Of a stretch of DNA of 64,000 nucleotides, positions 1 to 8,127 are shown in pieces. The first letter of the stretch is position 1, and every line of letters begins with the position of its first letter. A program made the position numbers and the translations under genes. The DNA is from Synechococcus sp. CBW1108 (GTDB lineage Bacteria > Cyanobacteriota > Cyanobacteriia > PCC-6307 > Cyanobiaceae): the NCBI RefSeq assembly GCF_015840335.1, contig NZ_CP060395.1, positions 2,951,277 through 3,015,276 on the forward strand, read 5' to 3'. Under the pieces are notes generated by a model. That model did no database searches. It saw nothing but the letters and a program-made list of their open reading frames with translations, and was not told the DNA's origin.

Positions 1-81
1 CCACGCACAGATCCACGATCACCTTCACAGCACAGCCCGCTCGATTGCACCCATCGTGGAAGCAGATGCCCGGGTGCTGCC

Positions 82-531
82 GTGCCTGTGTTCCCGCTGC
101 TGGTGATTGTTCATGCCCTGGCCGCCACGGTGTGGACCGGCGGGCATTTGGTGCTGGATCTGGGGGTGCTCCCCGGGGCCTTGCGAGCACAGAGCGCGGC
201 CCAGGTCCGCGCCTTCGAGGAGGTGTTTGAGCCGCTCGGTCTCACGGCCCTGGCCATCCAGGTGGTCACCGGGCTGTGGATGGGCTGGATCTACCTGCCA
301 GGCTTCCAGGGCCTGTTCAACCCGGCCAATTCGATCGGGCTGCTGGTGGGCGTCAAGCTGCTGCTGCTGGCCGCCACAGCTGCCCTGGCCATTCACGCCC
401 GGCTGAGGCTGATCCCCCACCTCACCGACGCCAACCTGAGCAGCCTGGCCTGGCACATCCGCAGCATCACCGCCCTGGCGATCGCCTTTGTGGTGGTGGG
501 TGCCCTGATCCGGCTTGGTGGGATGCTCTGA
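82..531 (+). CDS. CopD-like multi-pass membrane protein
   Basis: A 149-residue, almost entirely hydrophobic protein with about four membrane segments (near residues 5-25, 50-72, 83-105 and 125-147). The first helix carries a HALAATVWTGGH motif, like the His/Trp-bearing helices of the CopD copper-resistance/DUF2269-type integral membrane family. It is the size of the single-domain members. The start is GTG at 82. No copper gene lies beside it, so a copper role is inferred from family resemblance only. Confidence 0.65.
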   Translation: MPVFPLLVIVHALAATVWTGGHLVLDLGVLPGALRAQSAAQVRAFEEVFEPLGLTALAIQVVTGLWMGWIYLPGFQGLFNPANSIGLLVGVKLLLLAATAALAIHARLRLIPHLTDANLSSLAWHIRSITALAIAFVVVGALIRLGGML

Positions 532-554
532 ACTGGCTCTATCCCCACAACAAA

Positions 555-580
555 GCCCGGAGCGTTGGCCCCGGGCGTTT
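555..580 (+). terminator. Possible Rho-independent terminator
   Basis: A GC-rich inverted repeat (GCCCGG ... CCGGGC) followed by a short GTTT run lies about 25 bases past the CopD-like gene. The T tract is short, so this is tentative. Confidence 0.4.
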
Positions 581-582
581 GC

Positions 583-1022
583 CTGCTCAGCCGTGGTGCC
601 GTCCCAAGGGGTGCGGGCTCAGCTGTGCGGTCGGTTGATCGTCAGATCAGGTGTTTTTCAGTTGTGGGCGGAGCTGCCGGCGCTGGCACCTGGGGCCAGG
701 TGTCGAGGGTGACGTTCCACTGGGTCCGGGGCACCTAAGGCGATGCAGTGGACGGCCGTTCAAGCCAGGAACATCAGAGATCCGTTGAGAGTGTTGGAGC
801 AGGGGCCGGATCGTCAGCGCGCTCCTATCTGCTGCTCAGGGGGGTGTCTTTCATCTGTGGAGCCTCCGAATCCCGTTGCAATCAGCATGGATCTGGCGGC
901 AGGGCTGAGCAAGGGCTGAAAGGCGATCGACACCGCTCTTCACGGGAGGCAATGGGCCTTCATGAAGGGGGCTTCATGGCTGACGCCAGGATGCAGCGGC
1001 ACCTTCGTCCAGCTGGGCCCCA
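583..1022. other. Non-coding stretch, nothing recognised
   Basis: About 440 bases between the CopD-like gene and the acetyltransferase. Open frames here have no coherent domain or composition. No RNA gene or repeat was recognised. Confidence 0.4.
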
Positions 1023-1538
1023 GTGGCATCCCCCCTGCAGATCCGCCCCTATGAGGCGGCCGACTGGCCAGCGGTGTGGACGCTGCTGGAGCCGGTGTTC
1101 CGCGCCGGTGAAACCTTCCCCCACGACCCAGCCATCACCGAGGCCGCAGCCCGGGTGGCGTGGGTGGAGCAGAGCCAGGCGGTGATGGTGGCCGCCGATG
1201 CAGCTGGAAGCCTGGTAGGCACCTACTACCTGAGGCCTAACTCCCTGGCCCTCGGCGCTCATGTCGCCAACGCGGGCTACGTGGTGGCCGAGCACTGCCG
1301 CCGCCAGGGCATCGGTAGCCGGCTCTGCCAGCACTCTCTTAAGGCGGCGCGGCGGCTGGGCTTTCGCTCAATGCAGTTCAACCTGGTAGTGAGCACCAAC
1401 GCAGCAGCCATCCACTGCTGGCAGCGCAACGGCTTCCAGGTGGTCGGCACCCTGCCGGGGGCGTTCCGGCACAGACAGTTGGGTTACGTGGATGCCCTCG
1501 TGATGGTGCAGTCCCTGCTGGAGGGGCCCAATCGATGA
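1023..1538 (+). CDS. GNAT-family N-acetyltransferase
   Basis: A 171-residue protein of usual GNAT length. It starts with a beta-strand/helix typical of the fold (IRPYEAADWPAVWTLLEPVF). The acetyl-CoA binding motif A is clear near residues 90-105 (VAEHCRRQGIGSRLCQHSL, matching R/QxxGxG/A). The C-terminal motif B region (NAAAIHCWQRNGFQVVGTLP) fits substrate-side GNAT sequences. The start is GTG at 1023. Its stop overlaps the ATG of the next gene, so the two are probably co-transcribed. The substrate cannot be read from sequence. Confidence 0.85.
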   Translation: MASPLQIRPYEAADWPAVWTLLEPVFRAGETFPHDPAITEAAARVAWVEQSQAVMVAADAAGSLVGTYYLRPNSLALGAHVANAGYVVAEHCRRQGIGSRLCQHSLKAARRLGFRSMQFNLVVSTNAAAIHCWQRNGFQVVGTLPGAFRHRQLGYVDALVMVQSLLEGPNR

Positions 1539-1939
1539 GGGTGGTGCCAATGCGCTTCAGCCCCGGCGACGACCTGCGCCTGGCGCTGGAAACCTGGATG
1601 GCTCAGCAGCAGGAGCAGGCTGGCTGCGTGATCAGCGCCGTTGGCAGCTTGTCGGTGCTCCAGCTGCGGCTGGCCGGCCAGCAGAAGAGCACCACGATCA
1701 CGGGCGACCTGGAGATCCTCAGCCTCGCGGGCACGCTCTCGCCCGATGGGGTTCACCTACATGTGGCAGTGGCCGACAGCCGCGGCACCGTGATCGGTGG
1801 CCATCTCTGCGCCGGCTCGCTGGTGCGCACCACCGCTGAGCTCGTGGTTGGCCTGCTGCCGGAGTGGCGCTTCTGCCGGCAGCTGGATCCGGCCACCGGC
1901 TATGCCGAACTGCGGATTCATCCTCGGGATCTGGGGTGA
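1535..1939 (+). CDS. PPC/DUF296-domain DNA-binding-like protein
   Basis: A 134-residue protein matching the compact PPC (DUF296) fold: PGDDLRLALETW near the N terminus, GCVISAVGSL, then LEILSLAGTLSPDGVHLHVAVAD and GGHLCAGSLVRTTAELVVG. The HLHVA...GGHL arrangement with conserved histidines is characteristic. Bacterial single-domain members are trimeric with unclear roles; plant members bind AT-rich DNA. It overlaps the GNAT gene by four bases (ATGA). Confidence 0.8.
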   Translation: MRVVPMRFSPGDDLRLALETWMAQQQEQAGCVISAVGSLSVLQLRLAGQQKSTTITGDLEILSLAGTLSPDGVHLHVAVADSRGTVIGGHLCAGSLVRTTAELVVGLLPEWRFCRQLDPATGYAELRIHPRDLG

Positions 1940-2117
1940 GTTGCGGCAGCCGCCGCTCCACCTGCAGAAACACCAGCCAGGCCACGCCTGCACTGATGCC
2001 GCTGGTCCAGTCATTGCGCAGCAGTTCCACTATTGCCGCCGTGCTGACGCCAACGCGCAGGCCGCGCAACAGGAAACGGCCCAGCACCTCCAAGCGTGAG
2101 GACTCGGCCCCCGTCAT
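1719..2117 (-). CDS. Small membrane protein, doubtful 3' half
   Basis: It begins at an ATG that overlaps the stop codon of the 164-residue gene by one base, suggesting translational coupling. The first 55 residues include a hydrophobic segment (SGISAGVAWLVFLQVERRL). The rest runs antisense through the PPC gene and has arginine-rich, shadow-like composition. Either the true product is short and a frame change was missed, or the whole frame is spurious. Confidence 0.35.
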   Translation of the reverse strand: MTGAESSRLEVLGRFLLRGLRVGVSTAAIVELLRNDWTSGISAGVAWLVFLQVERRLPQLTPDPEDESAVRHSRWPDPAAGRSATPAAGQPRAQRWCAPASRRRDGHRSRCRGCRPLPHVGEPHRARACPRG

Positions 2118-2611
2118 CAGCCGACCAACAGCGAACGGATCAGCTCTTGGAGCCCTTCAATGCGCTGCACCAACTTTTGCTCCATCAGATTCAGTCGCTG
2201 TAGCAGCCGCTCTTCGAGCTGCGCGGCTTGGAGCCCTGCTGTGCTGGAAGCGCGCCGGCTGGCCTTCACGGGCCAGGCACCGGTGCGGAAAGTCTGCTCC
2301 AGCTCCGCCCAGGTGGGCTTCTTGGGAGCGGGGCCCAGGCGCTCTTCTGCCCAGACCTGCGCATCGGCCACCCGACGGAATCGGGTCTTCAAGGCGTGGA
2401 GGGAGCACGCCTCTGGAGCCAGCAGGGCCTGGGGCGCGAGCGCGGTGGTAGCTAGCGGGACCGTGCCCGCAGCAGCGGCCGCAGGGCCGGTAAGGTCCTC
2501 CACTATCTGTCGCACGCTGGCGTTCTGCTCTCCGAGGGTGCGGAACAACTCGGCGTCGCTTTTGGACAGCCGGGCCATCAACTCGGCAAAGCGCTCGCTT
2601 AATTCAGCCAT
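2117..2611 (-). CDS. Hypothetical protein with coiled-coil ends
   Basis: A 164-residue protein not recognised as a known family. The first 40 residues (MAELSERFAELMARLSKSD) and the last 35 (LEERLLQRLNLMEQKL) are heptad-like helices separated by an Ala/Pro-rich linker near 45-75. The central WAEERLGPAPKKPTWAELEQ could be a small folded motif. Its start overlaps the end of the 2604-3098 gene by 8 bases, so the two are one operon and may form a heteromeric coiled coil. Confidence 0.6.
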   Translation of the reverse strand: MAELSERFAELMARLSKSDAELFRTLGEQNASVRQIVEDLTGPAAAAAGTVPLATTALAPQALLAPEACSLHALKTRFRRVADAQVWAEERLGPAPKKPTWAELEQTFRTGAWPVKASRRASSTAGLQAAQLEERLLQRLNLMEQKLVQRIEGLQELIRSLLVG

Positions 2612-3098
2612 TGCTGGAGGCTCCTCCGCGGAGCAGGTCCCGCATCTTGGCGATCAGTTCGGTGATGCGCAGGATGCTCCAGAAGCCCGCCTGCTCCTTG
2701 GCCTCATCGAGGTCGGTGAGCAATCGATCGAGGGCCTCTTGCTTGCCTTCAAAGAGCTCCAGTTCCCGGTTCAGCTCCTGCGCCAGGGAAAGGGCCTCGG
2801 CTTTTTCCTTGCCGATGGCCACCAGTCGCTCCTCATAGCCATAGAGGGTGGCCAGGAAGCGATCACGGGCCTCGCGCAGCTCGCGGGAGCGGCGCTGCAG
2901 CTGGCCGCGGGCACGTGCCAGCGAGGCATGGCTGTTGCGCATCGCGCTGTAGGTGTGCGCGATTTGCTCCGGGGAAAGGCCACTGAGATCGCGCGGAAAA
3001 TCGCTGGTGGCACGGATTCCCTTGCACTCCGGCGAAGCAGCCACCAGGGCCGAGTCAGAGCTCGCCGGGAGGTCATCCACAACCTCAGTCGGATTCAT
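2604..3098 (-). CDS. Hypothetical coiled-coil protein
   Basis: A 164-residue protein. A polar N terminus (MNPTEVVDDLPASSDSALV) precedes a long predicted coiled coil from about residue 45 to 140, rich in Arg, Glu and Leu heptads (RARGQLQRRSRELREARDRF; LAQELNRELELFEGKQEALD). The ATG at 3098 is preferred because upstream sequence in this frame has no coding look. It is first of a two-gene minus-strand operon, divergent from the membrane protein at 3268. Confidence 0.6.
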   Translation of the reverse strand: MNPTEVVDDLPASSDSALVAASPECKGIRATSDFPRDLSGLSPEQIAHTYSAMRNSHASLARARGQLQRRSRELREARDRFLATLYGYEERLVAIGKEKAEALSLAQELNRELELFEGKQEALDRLLTDLDEAKEQAGFWSILRITELIAKMRDLLRGGASSNG

Positions 3099-3267
3099 GG
3101 CGGCTGGTCGGGCACTCCAGCAAAAGCCACCGGAGGGCCAGGAAGCAACACCAAAACGGCTGGGCATGCGAGTTCCGCATGGCTGGCACCTGCGGCGGTG
3201 GCGCCTGCATGGCGGCTGACTGATGCTGATGGCAGTGGCGGCAACGCCAACGCAATGCTGCTCGTCG

Positions 3268-4119
3268 ATGGCCCAGCAGAACAACGGATGCGCCACAGGC
3301 TGCGGCACCTTGCTGGCTCTGGTGGCCCTGGGCTTTGTGCTCGCCTACTGGCAGGCCTTCCTGATGGCGGGGCTCTTGATCCTGGCCACCGTTGCTGTGG
3401 TCTATGCACTGCTGCAGCAGAACCACCGGCAACTCCAGGCCTTGGTGGAAGCCGCGGATCGGCGCGTTCGACAGGCCCCTTGCCACATCAAGGAAAGCTT
3501 TGGCGTGATCCAGTCGGTCAAGTTGTCCGGCAACTTGCAGACCCCGCGGATTGACGTGCGCTGCCGCACGCTTACCTCCAACAGCAAGAAGCTGACCACC
3601 GAGGAGGTGTTTATCAGCCTCAGCCCACCGGCCGAGCGGATGCAGCTCCGCTCCGCCAGCGGTGTAGCCAACTGGCTGAGCGGCGGTGGCATCGCCCAGT
3701 TGGAAGATCTCTCCGTGGAGTTCAAGGCCGTCAAGGTGGCGATGGAGTGCCTGCGGGAGCGGTCGTGGACCAACAAAGCCCTGGGCAAGATCGATGGGCT
3801 GCGCTCCTCGGTGATCGACACCCTGGCCAAAGCCAAGGGCAATGAGTTGCTGGAAGGAGCCATCCCCCAGCTACAGCAGGCCTTGGATGCCTTCAATGGG
3901 GAGCGGGAGAAGCTGCAGTTGGCCAACCACAATGCCGGCGAGATGCTGCGCAAGCTGCACGATTTCCTCAGCGTCCCGGAGGGAATCCGGCCGATCCTCA
4001 ACTTCGATGTCGATCAGCTGTTCGATCCCCAGCGCTTCTCGGTCCTGGAGCAGTCGTTGTCCGAGGTGGTGTTGCTGAACGATGCCTTCCGCCAGCTCTC
4101 AGAAAACCGACTGGCCTGA
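3268..4119 (+). CDS. Hypothetical membrane-anchored coiled-coil protein
   Basis: A 283-residue protein. A short Gly/Cys-rich head is followed by two close membrane segments (about residues 12-50, LALVALGFVLAYWQAFLMAG then LLILATVAVVYALL). The large soluble region has helices likely to form coiled coils near 175-230 (GAIPQLQQALDAFNGEREKL). Divergent transcription from two coiled-coil genes suggests the three products act together at the membrane. Family not recognised. Confidence 0.6.
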   Translation: MAQQNNGCATGCGTLLALVALGFVLAYWQAFLMAGLLILATVAVVYALLQQNHRQLQALVEAADRRVRQAPCHIKESFGVIQSVKLSGNLQTPRIDVRCRTLTSNSKKLTTEEVFISLSPPAERMQLRSASGVANWLSGGGIAQLEDLSVEFKAVKVAMECLRERSWTNKALGKIDGLRSSVIDTLAKAKGNELLEGAIPQLQQALDAFNGEREKLQLANHNAGEMLRKLHDFLSVPEGIRPILNFDVDQLFDPQRFSVLEQSLSEVVLLNDAFRQLSENRLA

Positions 4120-4219
4120 GTCGTCAGCACAGCCAGCGCCAGCCTGGCCACCCCCAAGCGCAGCCGTGACCAGACCAATGAAGCCGTACTAGTAAAGGCG
4201 TACGCATCTGGAGTGGTTC

Positions 4220-4375
4220 ATGTGTGTCCCGTTGCCCCTGTCGGCGGTCTTGGCGCCCCGACTGGAACCCCCAGTTGAAGAGTGGCCGTTTCTCGATGAG
4301 AGCGTGCTGCTCAGGAAATACTGCCGCAAGGAGGTCTGCATTACCTGTCACAGTTTCCCCACCACGCGGGGTTGA
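4220..4375 (+). CDS. Small cysteine-containing ORF
   Basis: A 51-codon frame with a CxxC-like segment (EVCITCHSF) and reasonable composition, followed 14 bases later by another small frame. No homologue recalled; reported because the stretch 4120-4546 is otherwise empty. Confidence 0.3.
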   Translation: MCVPLPLSAVLAPRLEPPVEEWPFLDESVLLRKYCRKEVCITCHSFPTTRG

Positions 4376-4389
4376 ACTGCATCTCGGCG

Positions 4390-4506
4390 ATGACCTGTCA
4401 GCTGCACCAGGGCCTGATTGTCCACGGCGAGCACCTAGCGAGCCGCTGCCAAGGTTGGACCAATGACATGGTCCGCCAGAAGGGCTGGGCGCCTGAGGTG
4501 GCCTGA
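4390..4506 (+). CDS. Small ORF, possible cyanobacterial miniprotein
   Basis: A 38-codon frame ending in GWTNDMVRQKGWAPEVA, with two GW dipeptides that look like a conserved short motif rather than random sequence. It lies directly after the 51-codon frame. Function unknown. Confidence 0.3.
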   Translation: MTCQLHQGLIVHGEHLASRCQGWTNDMVRQKGWAPEVA

Positions 4507-4546
4507 GCGGTGCTGCTCTCTTGCAGCACTTCCTGATGTCGTGCCT

Positions 4547-5317
4547 TCACCAGCCGAGCTGTTTCGGCAGGGCCCCGATGCCGCTGATGACGGCGCAGCC
4601 CCTGGGCAACTGAGCTTCGTCGCCTGGGCGGTACTTGCCGGTCTGAACGAGCCAGGCCCTGAGACCTGCGGCCGCGGCGCCGCACACATCGGCCTCCACG
4701 TCGTCGCCCACCATCAGGCAGGCATCGGCCGGCAGCCCCAGTGAGCGCACCACCTCGGAGAAGAACTCCGCCGAGGGCTTGCCCATCACCAGAGCGGTGC
4801 AATCGGCGCCGTACTCCAGGGCCTGTAGGAAGGCCCCGGCATCCAACATCCAGCGCCCCGCCTCCCGGAAGCGGCGGTTGCGGCCGATGCCGATCAGCGG
4901 CGCCCCCTGCATCAGCAGCTCCAGAGCTCTGTTGAGGTTGGCGTAGCTGAGCAGATCACGGCCATCCCCCAGCAGAACGCAATCCGGCGGCTCGCCACTG
5001 CTGCCGGCGAACAGCGGCGCAATCGCCGGATGCACCAGGGCCAGGGGGTGACGGTGTTCTCGCTCCAGCCAGCTTCTGGCCGCCAGGGGAGCGGTGGCCA
5101 GTTCGGAGGGCTCCGCCGCCAAGCCCAGCTGCTGCAGATCCTGCAACAGGTCGTCGTGATGGCGGGTGGCGGTGTTGGTCACAAAGCGGATGGCGACCCC
5201 CCTGCGGCGGGCCAGGTTCACCGTGTCAACCGCCCCCGGCAGGGCGCGCTGATCCTCGATCAGAACCCCCTGCAGATCCAGGAGCAGGGCCGAGGGCCAG
5301 GCCTTGTCTGGAGCCAT
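4547..5317 (-). CDS. HAD-IIA family hydrolase (LHPP/NagD-like)
   Basis: A 256-residue protein of typical HAD-IIA length. Motif I is LLLDLQGVLIED near residue 13; the second catalytic Asp is replaced by Gln, as in some family members with a non-DxD loop. Motif II is FVTNTATR near 45. Motif III Lys lies in ALVMGKPSAEFF and motif IV is LMVGDDVEADVCGA near 205. Such enzymes dephosphorylate sugar phosphates, nucleotides or phospho-residues; the substrate is not inferable. Whether the Asp-to-Gln change in motif I lowers activity is unknown. Confidence 0.8.
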   Translation of the reverse strand: MAPDKAWPSALLLDLQGVLIEDQRALPGAVDTVNLARRRGVAIRFVTNTATRHHDDLLQDLQQLGLAAEPSELATAPLAARSWLEREHRHPLALVHPAIAPLFAGSSGEPPDCVLLGDGRDLLSYANLNRALELLMQGAPLIGIGRNRRFREAGRWMLDAGAFLQALEYGADCTALVMGKPSAEFFSEVVRSLGLPADACLMVGDDVEADVCGAAAAGLRAWLVQTGKYRPGDEAQLPRGCAVISGIGALPKQLGW

Positions 5318-5504
5318 GGGGAGCCCTGATCAGAGTGCTGCAGACACCTTGATGGTCCTGGAGGGTTCGCTTCTGCTGCTGGTGAACAGCTCGATCGCCT
5401 CGCCGTAGCACCGTCACCCCATGGAGATCACCGTGAGCGAGGTCAGCTGTCCGCCGACAATGAAGTTGGCCGGTCGGCGACAAGCTCGTTGGCCGGTGGG
5501 GTGA

Positions 5505-7142
5505 GTGCTGGAGACCCTGGTGCCGATGCGCAGGGACCAGGTGATGCCGGCACCACTGACAAGCCACCAACGCAATCTGTTCATGACGAAACGACGAGGC
5601 GGCAGCAGCCAGGAGGCTGCTGCCGCGGCGGCGGGCATCTCAGTGCGCAGTGCTCGCCGGATTGAATGCAATCAGCTGCAGCCGCGGGCGAACCAGCCCC
5701 GTGGCCGCACCCGCCCCGATCCGCTGGTAGGGGTATGGGAGGAGGAGCTGGTGCCGTTGCTGCAGCGCTCACCCGCGCTGACGCCGATCACGCTCCTGGA
5801 GCATCTGCAGCAGCAGAAACCTGATGTGGACTGGATTCCGCTACAGCGCACCCTGCAGCGCCGGGTGCGGGAGTGGAAGGCACTGCACGGCCCGGCGCCG
5901 GAGGTGATCTTCCCTTTGAGCTATGAGCCTGGCGAAATTGCCTTCTGTGACTTCACCCAGCTCAAGGGGGTGGAGGTGACGATCGCCGGCCAGGTGTTCC
6001 CCCATCTGCTGTTCCACTACCGCCTGGCCTGGAGCGGCTGGAGCTATGCGCAGGTGGTCCAGGGCGGCGAGAGTTTTGCAGCCCTCTCCGAGGGTCTGCA
6101 GAACGCTCTGGCTGCCTGCGGCGGGGTGCCAGGTGAACTGCGCATCGACCGGTTATCAGCAGCGTGCCGTAACCGCAACGGCAGTTTCAGCTCCGACATC
6201 ACCCGCCGTTATCACGCCCTCTGCAGCCACTACAGCCTGGCCTACAGCCGCAACAACCTGGGGGTGGCGCATGAGAACGGCCGTGTGGAGAGTCCCCATG
6301 GCCATCTCAAGCGGCGGATCGAGCAGGCGTTGCTGCTGCGCGGCAGCAGTGATTTCGAGTCGCTGGCTGAATACCAGGCTTTTCTGGCCGCGGTGATTGA
6401 CCAGTACAACAGGCCGCGCCTGATCCGGCTGGAGCAGGAGCAGGCGGCGCTGCGGCCACTACCGCGGTTTCGTTTTGCCGACTACGACATTGAACAGCTC
6501 ACGGTGCGGCGCACCAGCACGATCGAGGTACGCAGAGTCGTGTATTCGGTGCCGCCGCGGCTGATCGACCAGCGGCTGACGGTGCGGATCTTCCACGACC
6601 GGCTGCAGCTGCTTCTGGGCCGGCAGATCGCCTGCGAACTGGAGCGGCGCCACGGCGGTGTCGAGCGTCATGGGCGGGCGTGGAGCATCGATCTGGAGCA
6701 CCTGATCGATGCGCTCAGGCGAAAACCCCGGGCATTGCTGCACTGCAGTTACCAGCGGGAGCTGTTCCCCGATGAGCGCTGGTGGCAGCTGTGGCAGCAG
6801 CTGCGCAATGGCGGTGACCGTGACGCCGCCGCCCGATTGATGGTCGAGGCGCTGTATGTGGGCTGCCGCCTGGCGGGCTACGAGCCAGTGCTGGGTTGGC
6901 TCGAGAAGGCCCATCAACGGCAAGGGCTGTCGCTGGCGGCGCTGCAGCAACGCTTCCGGCTGCCGCCCCATCGCCCCCACCCACCGCAACGCATTCCCCA
7001 ACACAGCCTGCAGAGCTATGACGACCTCCTTGCCCTCCATCCCGCGGCCCCAGGCGGCGGAAGCCGCCCTGCCGATCCTGCTGCGACAGCTGCGGTTGGC
7101 ATGGATCCGCTGCCACTGGCAGAGCATCGCCTCGCAGGCTGA
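5505..7142 (+). CDS. istA: IS21-family transposase IstA (copy 1)
   Basis: Up to 545 residues. An N-terminal helix-turn-helix region (QEAAAAAAGISVRSARRIE) is followed by an integrase-core DDE domain: GEIAFCDFTQLKGVEVTIAG (first Asp), the RIDRLSAA region (second Asp) and NLGVAHENGRVESPHGHLK (Glu). The C-terminal RLTVRIFHDRLQLLLGRQ resembles the Mu-like beta domain. True start could be 5505 or a downstream ATG. It overlaps istB by about 125 bases. Confidence 0.93.
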   Translation: MLETLVPMRRDQVMPAPLTSHQRNLFMTKRRGGSSQEAAAAAAGISVRSARRIECNQLQPRANQPRGRTRPDPLVGVWEEELVPLLQRSPALTPITLLEHLQQQKPDVDWIPLQRTLQRRVREWKALHGPAPEVIFPLSYEPGEIAFCDFTQLKGVEVTIAGQVFPHLLFHYRLAWSGWSYAQVVQGGESFAALSEGLQNALAACGGVPGELRIDRLSAACRNRNGSFSSDITRRYHALCSHYSLAYSRNNLGVAHENGRVESPHGHLKRRIEQALLLRGSSDFESLAEYQAFLAAVIDQYNRPRLIRLEQEQAALRPLPRFRFADYDIEQLTVRRTSTIEVRRVVYSVPPRLIDQRLTVRIFHDRLQLLLGRQIACELERRHGGVERHGRAWSIDLEHLIDALRRKPRALLHCSYQRELFPDERWWQLWQQLRNGGDRDAAARLMVEALYVGCRLAGYEPVLGWLEKAHQRQGLSLAALQQRFRLPPHRPHPPQRIPQHSLQSYDDLLALHPAAPGGGSRPADPAATAAVGMDPLPLAEHRLAG

Positions 7143-7809
7143 GGGCGAGGGCTGGAGCCCCAGTCAGTTTCTCTATGCCCTGTGCGAGCAGGAAATGGAG
7201 CAACGCCAGCAGGCCCGCCAGCACCGGCTGCTGCGCGCGGCCCAGCTGCCCTGGAGCAAAGCGCTGGCGGACTACGACCATGGCGGCCGGATCGAGGCGC
7301 ACCGATGGCAGGAACTGGAGGCCTTGAGCCGCCAGAGCGAGTGGCTGCAGCGGGGCGAGAACGTGCTGCTGTTCGGCCCCAGCGGTGTGGGCAAGACGCA
7401 CCTGGCGGTCGGCATCGCCTTGGCGCAGATCGGCCTGGATCAGGCCTGCCGCTTCTATCCCGCCACGAGCCTGGTGCAGGAGCTGCAGAAGGCCCGCGCC
7501 GAATACAACCTGCCGGCAGCGCTGGAGCGGCTGGATCGCTACCCGCTGCTGCTGATCGATGACATTGGCTATGTGCGGCGGGATGAACAGGAGAGCAGCG
7601 TGCTGTTTGAGCTGATCTGCCACCGCTACGAGCGCCGATCGCTGCTGATCACCGCCAATCAGCCGTTCACCGCCTGGGATGAGATCTTCCCCAGCAGCTC
7701 AATGACCGTGGCGGCGGTGGACCGGCTGGTGCACCACTGCCACATCGTCGAGATCAGCGGCGACAGCCACCGCCGCGCCCAAGCAAGCCGGCGCAGCGGC
7801 AGCAAATAG
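7018..7809 (+). CDS. istB: IS21-family helper ATPase IstB (copy 1)
   Basis: A 263-residue AAA+ ATPase of the DnaC/IstB family. Walker A is FGPSGVGKTHLAVGIAL near residue 120, Walker B is LLLIDDIGYV near 180, and a sensor-like LLITANQPF lies near 212. IstB promotes transposition with IstA by remodelling target DNA. ATG at 7018 was chosen because upstream residues are in-frame shadow of istA. Confidence 0.93.
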   Translation: MTTSLPSIPRPQAAEAALPILLRQLRLAWIRCHWQSIASQAEGEGWSPSQFLYALCEQEMEQRQQARQHRLLRAAQLPWSKALADYDHGGRIEAHRWQELEALSRQSEWLQRGENVLLFGPSGVGKTHLAVGIALAQIGLDQACRFYPATSLVQELQKARAEYNLPAALERLDRYPLLLIDDIGYVRRDEQESSVLFELICHRYERRSLLITANQPFTAWDEIFPSSSMTVAAVDRLVHHCHIVEISGDSHRRAQASRRSGSK

Positions 7810-8127
7810 CCACAGCAGCCGTAGAGAAGCGGAGAACAGCCCGGGAGATTGTCGTCCGGCGACAACCTGGTGCCGATGGTGCCAGACCCCGGCGGGGAGC
7901 TCCGCGCTGCCGGCGGACTGTGCGGTCCGCCGGCTCGTGCGCTCCAGGGCAAGGCTCAGCAGAGGTCTCGGCGCCTAACCGGCCAACGTGGTTGTCGCCT
8001 GGTGCCGATCAGAGGAAGTCAGTGCTGGCAATGGCTCGGACTGATGTGTGGCTCAGTTTTCGTGTCGCCTCCAGCGTCATCGCCCCCCAGTTGTCGCCGG
8101 CGACAACTGGGGGGCGATCAGTTCCCC

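Noticed and set aside
2160-3554. 464-codon plus-strand frame
   Set aside because: Runs antisense through two coiled-coil genes; Ser/Arg-rich and without a domain. The minus-strand genes have coupled starts and sensible heptads.
6459-7127. Long minus-strand frame inside istA (222 codons), also seen in the other copies
   Set aside because: Antisense shadow of istA in GC-rich DNA; Gln/Arg-rich with no domain, repeated only because the IS is repeated.
6715-7623. 302-codon frame antisense to istA/istB
   Set aside because: Overlaps two well-supported IS genes on the other strand; composition is typical of an antisense frame.
8083-8119. Strong palindrome around GTTGTCGCCGGCGACAAC, considered as a terminator or operator
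   Set aside because: It lies inside every IS copy near the right end and is better explained as part of the IS terminal structure.
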